DNA from: Bolinopsis microptera
Taxonomy: Eukaryota; Ctenophora; Tentaculata; Lobata; Bolinopsidae
Direction: 5' to 3'
DNA: 60,000 nucleotides
Assembly (NCBI RefSeq): GCF_026151205.1
Contig: NC_087076.1
Location: forward strand, 1,747,692-1,807,691
Shown here: positions 10,622-21,800 of the stretch, piece after piece
Numbering within the stretch: the first letter of the stretch is position 1
Layout: each line of letters opens with the position of its first letter
Made by a program: the position numbers and the translations under genes
The notes under the pieces: generated by a model
Databases searched by the model: none
Seen by the model: the letters and a program-made list of their open reading frames with translations, nothing else
Told to the model about the DNA's origin: nothing

Positions 10622-12305
10622 ATCTAATAAGCCAATAGGGCGGCCTCTTTAATCACAATTCTAGCTACCAGGAGGCTCTGGCTCGCTAATGATATTTAGA
10701 TTATCGTATTAGAGTGTGTAAGGGCGTTGTTGTGCGTGTATAGAATATCACGAGCGTCATGCCTCTTTCGCAATATTCAGAATATTCGCATTGTTAGGAC
10801 ACTTTCGAGTGATGTGACAGTTTGACAATATTGACATGACTAGGTTTAATTGTGTAAACTAATTTTTTGTAAATTATGATTTCTAAAATTAATCACTACC
10901 ATATTAAAATAGGCAATGATGTAATACTAAATATGATGGGCCGTTATGAACATGTTGAAGATTTAAATATAGATACAAATTCATTTCCGGTTCCAGTAAG
11001 AGAATCATTGAAAGCCCGGAAAACAGTTGACGAAAACTGTTCATATGCTTGATACAATTAAAAAGTCCTGATTATTGTTGTGAAATGTGAGACGTGAGTC
11101 ACGTCACGTGATCAAATTCAAACAAAGAATTAAATACAATGAGCGCATACCTGCATACCATAATTAACTGTGATCTCATACTTAATAACAGATAAGAAAC
11201 CTCATATAAACTGAGAAGCTGATAAAGTGATTAAAGAAATACGAAATTAGATATTATAATATTTGCTTTTTACTGTTAATCTGTAGATGTATCTGAATAT
11301 TTTTAGAATATCTAGTCACCCCCAGCTAGAGAAATCTGAAAAAAGACCCGCAGAGGCACCACCTGATTTTGTATCTGAATGTGGGCTGTTTTAAACATTC
11401 CGTAGGTTTAAGGTTTGGGCAAAAATCTAAGATTAAAGTTATAAGTTATGGAGGTTTTCCGCTTGTAATTCTATTAAGATCTAACTACATCAGCAGCACC
11501 AAATCTGCAGCGAAATGAACTTTACTTCATTACAATGCATTAGTGTGGCAAGATTGTCTATTGAAAGTGAAGTTCCGGCCGAACAGTATATATCTGGAAT
11601 TTTTTAGGGAGCTTTATCATGATAAAGTTTATTACAAACTATTATTATAAAGAGTTATTATTATAAACTAAGTTTAGATTAATATTTTCAAATCATCAAT
11701 TGAACCATATAGAACAAAAACGTATCTTGGCTGTAGAACGAGGTACGAATGATAGAATATTATGAACGTAGCTACAGCAGGGTTTGATAATTATCGTATG
11801 ATTTGATATCATGCTATGGGATTGATTTCATACAAGACTGTGGGTAAGCCTCATTTAATTATCAAAGTAAGCAGGTCATGGTTAAGCACGTGCCGACGAA
11901 CGGTAACCTATCTTAATTGCTGTACCAGTCAAGTTTGGATGTTATAATATACCAAATGGCTTGGGGTGAAGTCACTACATCAGCAATACTGTTCATTGTT
12001 AATGTGCTGATGTAAATATGATCTGAGAGATAAGATTGCTGATAATGGTTGTAACGTGTTTGAGTGAACTTGCAAGAGATAAGTCATAAGTGAATGGTGC
12101 AACAAAAGATTAGACATGTGATAATGAGTATTGATGGTGTTATGAAGTCAGCAAGTAACTTGGGGTTGATGGAACCTGATATAATTCAGGTTGTTTTAAG
12201 TCCAAACTATATAATATACGTACAAAACAAAAAGTGCAACTCGGCACAACCGAGAAGAAAATAATTTAATTAATATAAAACTTATTAATAAGTTTAATTA
12301 GGTAG

Positions 12306-12348
12306 TTAAATTGTGTCCGAACATAAAATTTGTTCGGACACAATTTAA
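12306..12348. repeat. Perfect hairpin, 18-bp arms
   Basis: TTAAATTGTGTCCGAACA at 12306-12323 is the exact reverse complement of 12331-12348, with a 7-nt loop. It could be a tiny foldback element. Confidence 0.85.
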
Positions 12349-12503
12349 AAATCGGATTAAGTGGGTCCTAAACTTACTGAACACACAATATGTTAAATTA
12401 AGGGTTGCTTCGAATTCGGAAAAGTTGAAGTATCCTAACACAACAAAGAGTTTCTTAACTTAATTAGAAGAATACGGAGAGCATATTTCCATAGTTTAAA
12501 AGT

Positions 12504-12724
12504 TTAGAGCTGAAACAAGAGCCCTTGAAACATGTCGGGTACGGAATCAAAGAAATCAGGTTGCGAACTTTCACCACGAATCCATCTGATTCGTTGAATT
12601 GTCTTCAGTGGTTCGCCCTCTAAGTGAGACTTAATAGAATATGAAAATGTGTAAACTTCACTGTATTTTACTAAATGTAACAATAAATGCCCATTGAAAC
12701 TGACCACGCATATGATTTCATTGC
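12504..12724 (-). CDS. Possible terminal exon of an unidentified gene
   Basis: On the minus strand an acceptor-like GAGTTTTAG ends at 12725 and is followed by 72 open codons to a TAA at 12504. The predicted peptide is mixed in composition, with segments such as VSFNGHLLLHLVKYSEVYTF and GEPLKTIQRIRWIRG, and looks more protein-like than its surroundings. I recognise no family and found no convincing upstream exon, so it may be chance or a pseudo-exon. Confidence 0.25.
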
Positions 12725-14417
12725 CTAAAACTCACGTCTATTTGTACTCGTTGAAAGGCGTAGAGAAGAAGCAATAAAATTGATTCAGCGAAGAGTTGAC
12801 ATAATCAAGTATTAGTAAATGTGTAGCCAACAAATGGAACACAAGATTCAAACTAAGTAGCCACTCATCGCATCATGTTGTTCAGGTAATTTAAAGGGTT
12901 TAAAGGGAGCACGTTCAGTCCCTCATTCATAGTCAATTGTCAAACAAGAAAATTACAATACCTCACAGAATTTGTTGTATAATAGCTAGCTCAAAACGGG
13001 ATCACGAAACAGTTCAAGTCTGTCTAGGACACATGCAGTCTCGAGTCTCAAGATTATACGAACTCTACCACTTACACCACTGAAACATGGATTTACACAA
13101 CAAATGCAGATCATGAGTGCTGTGTGTTGGAAGTTTAGTGTAGAAAGACATTAATTTCTCAGGATAGCTAACGATCTTATTGAAGTGGAGGGTGTATCGA
13201 ATATACTAACATCTTAACCGGGTTGACAGGAATTGGCTGTAGAAATTGGAGTCTTGACCTAATAATAGGCAAAAATATGCCTCCCGATTCGCTAAGATCA
13301 GATGGTTGAAACTATTACCAAACGTCTACTTGGAGCAAGATACCTCTCACAGTAAATTGAGGTCAAAGTTATTGAGGGGCAAGAGATAACAGACCACAGA
13401 GTACAGAGGCAAACTTAAATTATAAGATAAGGGTTATGATGGATTTGATAACGAACCCGAAAAGTGATAGTCGGATTCCATCCACATTTAAATTTAGAAC
13501 AACAGTTCGCAACCAGGTAAGCAGTCTCAAACATTACTCATAGTTACGCTCACGTAGAAGAATCGCCTACAAATAATGAAGAGATCGACCAATATAGTGA
13601 GATTCAGCGCTCGATTCTATTTATCGATTTTGAAAGCTTGACTCCTGCGAGTTGTATTTTATATTGTTATTAAAGACGCGCACTCCGTATAAATACTCAC
13701 ATTTATTGTTTATCATTTATATTGGTTCATGATTCAGTAACTTAACTTTTTATTGAAAGAACAAAGTTTTATGAATTTTATCTATTAATGAAACATGAGT
13801 TTCATTTTGAGTTGTATCTAATAGTTTTTCTTTTACAGTCACTTCATTTTTGATTTGCAATTTCCTTGCGCGCGCAAAATAAAAACTTAAAACAGGGTTT
13901 TACGATACAAAAATATTTAATACATGGTTTCATCCTCAGATGGCAAAGAAGCGTTTTATAAATTTTTGTTCCACTGGGAAGTTTAATTAGGTTTTTGAAA
14001 TAAAATAATACATAATAGTTTTGATACAATTTTTATATTGTATTTGATACATAATTAATGTTGGTGCGTAGTGCATAGTGGGGAAATATTTGTTATATAT
14101 TTACATAGTGCGATGATATTTTATAAACATGTGTGATGATGTGATCAGTGATGTAACAAATTTTACTTTATTCTATTTAATAATTTATTGCACAAGTGTT
14201 GATTCGATTCACAATTCATTATTCATTCAATTTTATTACAGTTAAAGTAAATTAATTTTGTTGTTTTGTTTGGTGGACAATGTCAAATATTCACAACGGA
14301 GAGTTTATGATATTAAATTATTTACAAAGTTATAGTACCACCAACTATTTAAATCGAAGCAGGCATTGCATTGATACATGTTACGTATCCCAAATATCAG
14401 AGATATATATGCTTTTT

Positions 14418-14467
14418 CCGCCTTCGGCGGCCTTTTTCCGCCTTCGGCGGCGCGCGCTTCGCGCGCG
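14418..14467. repeat. Three adjacent GC-rich hairpins with the same TTC loop
   Basis: CCGCCTTCGGCGG occurs at 14418-14430 and again at 14438-14450, followed directly by CGCGCGCTTCGCGCGCG at 14451-14467. Each folds on a TTC triloop, in an otherwise AT-rich region. Confidence 0.85.
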
Positions 14468-14741
14468 AAAAGTGGCATGCAACGTATGTCAAGCATTGCA
14501 TGATAGCGCGGCACAGAAGAAAACAATAATTTCAAGAAATTTAACGAAGTTCCTCAAAACAATATTTACCTGAAAATATCAGCAATTAAGTTTAATTATT
14601 TATATAATATAATAACCAAGGCGAAGTGACCGATGCTGTCCTACAGTAAATTGGATAATGTTAATCACTTTACACTCAACTGTCACGTGACTTTTTAACA
14701 CGTTCTCTACATCTCTAGATAACCCTGAATCACTATTCGAA

Positions 14742-14827
14742 TTACCTGAGGACCCCAGGCTATTATGTTCGTTAACATATAATATATATAGATTTGGCGG
14801 AATGACAGGCTGAGCGCGGCCCAGTAA
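14742..14827 (+). mobile_element. MITE, copy 2 of 3, with 8-bp target duplication
   Basis: The ends are TTACCTGAG and CCCAGTAA, and the interior shares GGCGGAATGACAGGCTGAGC with the copy at 1434. TATTCGAA lies immediately on both sides, a clean 8-bp duplication. Confidence 0.78.
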
Positions 14828-15289
14828 TATTCGAAACCCAAACCCTCTACACTGACCCCAATTTAAACCCTTATCAATCCCTTACTCTAGCATATGCTAA
14901 AACCTTAAACCGAATCACTCCCATGATGTAGGGTAAAAATGCTTCCCTGGAGAGTTATGAGAAAACAACTGTTTGGTCACTTGACATGCTAGTTAAACAC
15001 TAATTCGATTGTTTAGGGCTCGAGTTAGGGTTAGGGTTGTGATTAGGGTTTATGTAAATAGTAAAACCTGTTTTGTTTGGCTGCAAAACCATAAAAACCA
15101 AGTCACGTGATAATTTTAAGGCAAGCAAATTAGTAAGAGCCCACATCTATACATCATGTGGGTATCATCACACTATTATAAATAGTATAGGCTTATTATA
15201 TATAAGGCTTATTAATACAAAAAATATAAATATTTTCCCACCAAAATTAATAATTATAAATACTGTTTTGGAAGATTTTTTGAAAAGAA

Positions 15290-15545
15290 GCTTTTCTGCC
15301 GTCCCCTTGACCGAAATTTCATGCTTTTGACTGAAATTTTGACCAGTAACCAATCAGTGAGGTCAGTGAAAGTGACACAAGTCGCCATCAAGGTACTGGA
15401 TGTCCTAGCGGTAGGACATATTCAAATTTCAGCTTTCCGCGACCCAAATTTCACTGTTTTGACTGAATTTTTCTTGAATGACCATCTTACAAGATCACTG
15501 AAAATGGCACAAGACACGATTGAGGTACTCAAAGTTTTATTCCCA
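15290..15545 (+). repeat. Two degenerate copies of a unit of about 130 bp, related to the 1-828 repeat
   Basis: Two consecutive units share the order AAATTTCA, TTTTGACTGAA, a GTGAAAGTGACACAAG or CTGAAAATGGCACAAG block, and AGGTACT. The string GACACGATTGAGGT occurs both here and in the 1-828 units. A 104-codon frame (15321-15635) crosses both units, so its internal repeat simply mirrors the DNA repeat. Confidence 0.6.
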
Positions 15546-15867
15546 AAAGAAAGCTTTGATAAACGGAAAATCATAACAATAGAAGAAGAGATTTTTGAAG
15601 ATTTTTGTTGTTTATTCCTACATATCTGTAAATAATTGGAATTGAGTTTAACTTAAATTATTTTAAGATTCCTACTATATATATTCGATAATGTAAATAC
15701 CACTTTTGTAGCATTGTATACAACTTCCAATCCTTTAGCATTTCAATAATGTTTGAAATTCAACAAGATTTCCCCTACACTCAACAACACTTGTAATCAT
15801 CCTCTAATTTTTGAGACAATAAAGATATGTTCTGTTTAAGAATTTACAATTCAGGCTATAGAGATCG

Positions 15868-18800
15868 ATGGCGGAAAAGGAGAATTACTTCTTTCGTGCC
15901 ACGGAAATGAAAATGGTTGAAATGTTCCTGAGTCAAGAATGTGCATATGAGTGTGTCAAGGAACTGGGTGAACTGGTCAGTTTTTATATGCCAACAAAAT
16001 TTTTGAATAATTTGATTTAAAGGCAATTGACGAATATTTTACTTATAAGAAAATAACATAAAAACACTGTTGATTATCTCAATACAATGTGCGAGGGTGT
16101 AACATAAAATATTACAGGGAATTGTGCAGTTTGTTGACGTGAGTTGAAATTTTCAGATTATATATTTTTTAATTTTGTGAGCCTTTCCAAAAAATGGCTG
16201 TAAATGCATTATCTAATAGAAGGATTTTTTTAACGAGTGAATTCTATTTAGTTGGTGAAAGGGACAAATTTGTTTCAAAGAAGTTTCGTGCCCGAACTGA
16301 AGAGAGCAGATGAAATGGAGCGCCGACTCAGTTAGTTATCATCTTATTCTTTATTTTTTGGAATTATGTGGACTCATCACTTTCTTTAAAACCAATCCCG
16401 TCCTTATCACTAACCTGTTACACTTACCCTAAACTGTACGAGAACGGATAATTTTGATGTTTCAGTTGCTAAATATTTAGCACTCACATGTACTCCATAC
16501 TTCCATAGGACTATCAAATATTTATCAGAAATTTGATATTTTACAGTACCCTCCATATTCTGGTTACATGTTTTGGTATTCTGTCAGGATACATAGCAGC
16601 CGAGATAAACTCTGAAGGTATCCAGGTACCAATAGAATACGAAATACCACCCGCCCCAAACAGCACCGCTACAGAAAACGATTTGGAGGTAAGAAACTTG
16701 ATTTCATTCCGTAAAAGCTATTTATACTTCAGAAAACATTTCCCATAGAAATAATAAAATGTTTTAATTGAGACGTTACTATTCAGACGGTGGTCGCCAA
16801 CTTCGAAGATGAGTTAAAAGAGGTGAAGACGAATTTAACGTCTCTCAGAAGTAGCTTTGTTGATTTGATGGAGCTCAAACAAACCCTTCTAGCTGCAGAT
16901 ACCTTCTTTCGGAAGGTTAGTTATTGGGTATCAAGTACAGAAAACTGATTAATTTCGAGCGTCTTTCAATTGTGTTTAAACCTCGGAATGTGATTGGTTT
17001 CCTGACTCTTTATTTCCAGGGTTCAGGATCTTTGTGGAGCAGCCCAACTAACAATTACTCGTTGGAAGAAGGGGAAGAAGGACGACATCTTCAGTTTATT
17101 ACTGGTGTTATTGATAGAAATAAAGTAGCCATCTTTGAAAGAGGTTTATCTTGTAATGGTTTTATCTTTTCAAATCACTGAAATGTTTATTATTTTAACA
17201 GTTAGTGACTCGTTTTCACGATATTGCAACACTTATAAAATATAAGCACTGGCTGAATCAGAATGTTCTTAATGTGGCATACAATTTCAGTGATTTGGAG
17301 GTCGTGTCGAGGTAATGTGTTCGTAAGGACGGTGGAGATAAAAGATACGATGACAGATCCAGAAACTAATGAACAAATTGAGAAGAATGTTTTTATCTGC
17401 TTCTTTCAGGGATCACAGCTCGAACTAAGGGTCAAAAAGATTTGTGACGGGTCAGTATGATTACTGGAATAGTGTTGTTACTGCACCGTCATCATAATAT
17501 ATTCGCAGCTACCAATTAAGACCATTAAGAACCCGCCAATATAACCATTATTTGCAGCCGAACGAAACGATAATATCTAATATTAAGCCAAACCCCAATC
17601 CTTGCCCCAAAACTAGCATAACCCTATCAACAATCTCAAATATAACCTTGGGAACCTTAAATAATCAAATTTGTGATTCATAAGTCTGCCACGTGAACAA
17701 AACAATTATTGTCCATAACTCCTCCATACTCCATAGGTGTGTCATGAGTTGACTCGTAATCAGTGTACAAAAATGCACCTATTCATACCATCAGAGCTCT
17801 TTTTAATGGGCCGAGCAATTTAGTGGGTGCGGGACGCGGGTTCAAGAGCGTACGGTCTACAGAAGACTATCGTTCTAAAACTTGATAGCTGTTGGTATTT
17901 CAGGAATGTTGGTATTTCAGGAATTAGTTAGATAATTTTTTATGACCTGGTGTAAAGTACGTATATTTGTGTAAGACTGCTTCCCCTCAATTCCTCAAGT
18001 CTCCTATATCTGCAATTATTTAGCAAAGGCAAGTTTTTATCTAAATCTTTTCAAACAATACATAATTATACAGAATTGAATGCTTCTAAATAAACCCAGT
18101 TATAAAAGGAGAAAATCGATAGTAGAAACAAGTAGAAACAATATAACAATAATAGCGTTTACCAGTAAATCTGCAGTCCATTAATCCTCACTCATGGTCC
18201 ACAGATTAATAAGCTTCTCAAACAAAAGAGGGCAACAAAAATATTACATTTTGTAGCTTTGCCAGCAAATGTACTGAGTTATATGTGAACTCTACTCAAA
18301 CTCTAAAGCACATTTCTTCGTAAATCTATCGAAATCCATGGATCAAACGTGAACTGATCTCTGTGAAAGTTAGATCAGAGGGTTCTTAATGGTCGGTCAC
18401 TAGTTTTGCACCTGTACTAGGCAAGCAAAATCCTTTCTGCTCAATCTGAATTAAATTACAATTTCTGCAGTATGTTGTGCAGAGTTTACCCGTGTAGCGA
18501 AAAAGCGTCCAAAAGACACGAAGTTAGAGACCAAGTAACAACTAGACTGGACGAGATGGAGGACGTGATCTTACAGACAACAGAGTACAGAACTCAGCAA
18601 CTCAGAGACATTGCTGTTGACATTAGAAGCTGGATTGTTAAGGTTAAATCTACATTTGTATGCGTTCTATCTTAATTGTATTCTCCGTCCTTTTTGACTC
18701 ATTATACTCTACTCGTTCGCTCAAAACCATGTTTAACGCTACTCAATATCAAGGTTAAGAAGTGGAGGTCAATATATTACACGATGAGTAAGTTTAATGT

Positions 18801-21800
18801 TAACGATACGAGGACAGGCTTCATTGCAGAGGGCTGGGTCAAAACTTCAGATCTTGAAAGTGTCAGACAAGCTCTAAAAAAGGGGGCTGTAAGTTTTAGT
18901 TCTTGATTTTCTTTTGAGTTTTTTCATTTTTGGGTGTGATAATTGAAGAGTTTTAGTGCTATAATGTTTCAGTTAGGTTCAATTTCTTTTTTCGTCACCT
19001 TTATATCTTTGTATTAGACAGTTTTTGGGTTTTCCAAATAGTTTCTGATTATTCTGATTTGCGACAAATGATATTGCACTGTTAGGATAAACGACGTTTC
19101 AAAGTAACAACTTCTTATTCATGCTGACAAAATTGGTAAATATGTGAGAAAACTGTCTCATAAAATTTATTGATCAAAAATGGCTAAACGACAACAAATT
19201 GTTCAAATACTCGACTAAAATTAGAATCAAAATCTATATATATACACCACTACTCGATCTGCTATTCAATAAACTTAAAACATCCACTAAACAGCAAGTA
19301 CGTGATTGTGATCGTGTGATGGAATGACATGTACAGTGATAACAGATGATAAGATGTATCTTTGTATTGGTACAGTCAAACTTTTATTATATACCGTGCC
19401 TCTGTATATCTGGTACCTCGATATAAGGCCCTAATGGGGTAAATTATAGGTTATTTTAGAGGCTGCAGATACTGGGATTGGGATTATGTGAACCTCTCTA
19501 CACTGAGTTTTTTCTTCTATACCGTGCGCTTTTCGTTTCCCCCGAAATGCCCGGTATAGAGAGGTTTCACTGAACCAGGAAACATACAGGTTGTTGTGTG
19601 TAGACTGTAGTGTAACATTATAAAAAGTGTAAGCTGGCCTTGGCAATATAAATAGACTCCATGGTACGAATTTTTTGTTAAGATCGTTCCAATTACAAAT
19701 GTCACATTATTACCTTTACCTTTGATACCTTTGATCTGCTTCGTCGAAACTCGACAGGCCATCAGAGTTGCTGACCACCCCAGAGGGCAGATGCCTCTCG
19801 ATCGTTACGCCAGTCCAGTATAGAATTGGAGTTCGGTGATGTGAAGCCCCGGAAAGGCGGTTTATCCGGCAAGGAAAGCATGAATGCCGTCATATGATCC
19901 TTGAAGCCATCGTATCACGTATCTGACACGTATCAAAACAACACCTCACTAATTTAAGTCGATCGTATTCTACAGGGTGATTTAAAAGAGTGATAAAAAG
20001 ATAATTTATATCAATACAAAAATTGTTGTGTATAAGTTCTTAAGTTAATGGTGGATTCTAAGTTTTAGAGGTTGCCATAACCAGTGGCCACCATAGCAAC
20101 CATACATCGGGGAAAATTCCAATTAAAAATCCAGTGGGCCAGATAAGTAGAAAGAACATTTATTATATAACCTAACCCTGGGTCCGTACAAAGAACATTT
20201 ATATAACCTAACCCTGGTTCCGTACAAAGAACATTTATATAACCTAACCCTGGTTCCGTACAAAGAACATTTATATAACCTAACCCTGGTTCCGTACAAA
20301 GACTATTTATATAACCTAACCCTGGTTCCGTACAAAGAACATTTATATAACCTAACCCTGGTTCCGTACAAAGAACATTTATATAACCTAACCCTGGTTC
20401 CGTACAAAGAACATTTATATAACCTAACCCTGGTTCCGTACAAAGAACATTTATATAACCTAACCCTGGTTCCGTACAAAGAACATTTATATAACCTAAC
20501 CCTGGTTCCGTACAAAGACCATTTATATAACCTAACCCTGGTTCCGTACAAAGAACATTTATATAACCTAACCCTGGTTCCGTACAAAGAACATTTATAT
20601 AACCTAACCCTGGTTCCGTACAAAGAACATTTATATAACCTAACCCTGGTTCCGTACAAAGAACATTTATATAACCTAACCCTGGTTCCGTAAAAAGAAC
20701 ATTTATATAACCTAACCCTGGTTCCGTACAAAGAACATTTATATAACCTAACCCTGGTTCCGTACAAAGAACATTTATATAACCTAACCCTGGTTCCCTC
20801 AGACTTCAGCAGGTAGTGTGGTTATGCCGATACTGAACACAGTTGGAACCAATCTAACACCTCCTACCTACCACCCCTCCATTAAACTTACTAAGGGTTA
20901 CCAAGTTATTATAGACGCGTACGGTGTCGCTACTTATCAAGAAATGAACCCTGGTCAGTGTTTTCTCCGGAGGAGTCGTTAAATGTATTTAGTTATTTGA
21001 GGCATTAAATTGAATTGTAATGATGCCCCCTCATATTGTTTTACCCGACTTCAGTTGCAATACTTTGAGATTTGCCAGAGGAGGAAGTTGGTGCCATTTA
21101 ACGAGGGCAGGCTCACAATTCTGACTTTTTATGTTAGGTCTGTTGGACCGCTGATTGCGATAATAGTTTCCTGTGTCGGCAGTGTTTTGGGACTAGTAGT
21201 GTGCATAAAATCACCAACAAATATGTATTTATAAATGGTGCTAAGATGTGCTTTCCCATTTCCTCTGAGATAACCTGATCAAAATCACGATTTGTTACTT
21301 TCTCTCTGACTATTAAAATTAGTAACAAATAAACGTTTCAGCCGTCTACACGGTCATTACATTCCCGTTCCTGTTTGGAATTATGTTTGGAGACATGGCA
21401 CACGGACTTTTCCTCTTTTTATTCGGCGCCTGGTTTATCTATAAGGAATCTTATTTTGATAAAAGAAAACACTTATTGGACGAAGTAAGCAATGTTTTTA
21501 AAGTAATGAATTTTACGATAATTATAATGGGAGACTTCTTCAATCGTTCATGACCTAATAATTCCGTAAATAATATTCATGACCACCTTATACTCAGATC
21601 ATTGCAATGTTGTACTATGGGAGATACATAATAATGATGATGGGGATATTCGCTTCTTACAGTGGTTTTCTCTACAACGAGATATACTCCAAAGGATTTG
21701 ATATCTTCGGGTCCAGCTGGAGAATGCCAAACGACGACATAACGTGAGAAAATTTGTTACTTAAAGCGGCTAAGTCAAAATATAAATAAGATCCCAAAAT

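Larger units (their letters stand above)
6914..15289. other. Long intergenic region with scattered simple repeats and transposon ends
   Basis: AT-rich sequence with stops in all frames. It holds a transposon end (8395-8542), short tandem repeats (8605-8700, 9418-9472, 9590-9662), a CACGTG cluster (10438-10621), hairpins (12306-12348, 14418-14467), a possible exon (12504-12724) and a MITE (14742-14827). No other gene was recognised. 10862-12240 and 12730-14280 contain nothing I can name. Confidence 0.5.

Noticed and set aside
15021-15060. TTAGGG-like repeats suggesting an interstitial telomere
   Set aside because: Only about three imperfect TTAGGG units are present, too few to support a telomeric origin.
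14681-15110. CACGTG sites upstream of the V-ATPase gene as lysosomal (CLEAR) regulation
   Set aside because: GTCACGTGAC does occur at about 14682, but CACGTG is frequent throughout the window and these sites are 0.8-1.2 kb from the start codon, so a specific claim is not justified.
20303-20767. Minus-strand 154-codon frame with a perfect 12-residue repeat
   Set aside because: It is the 36-bp minisatellite read in a frame; the period is a multiple of three, so stops are absent by arithmetic, and the array lies in an intron on the other strand.
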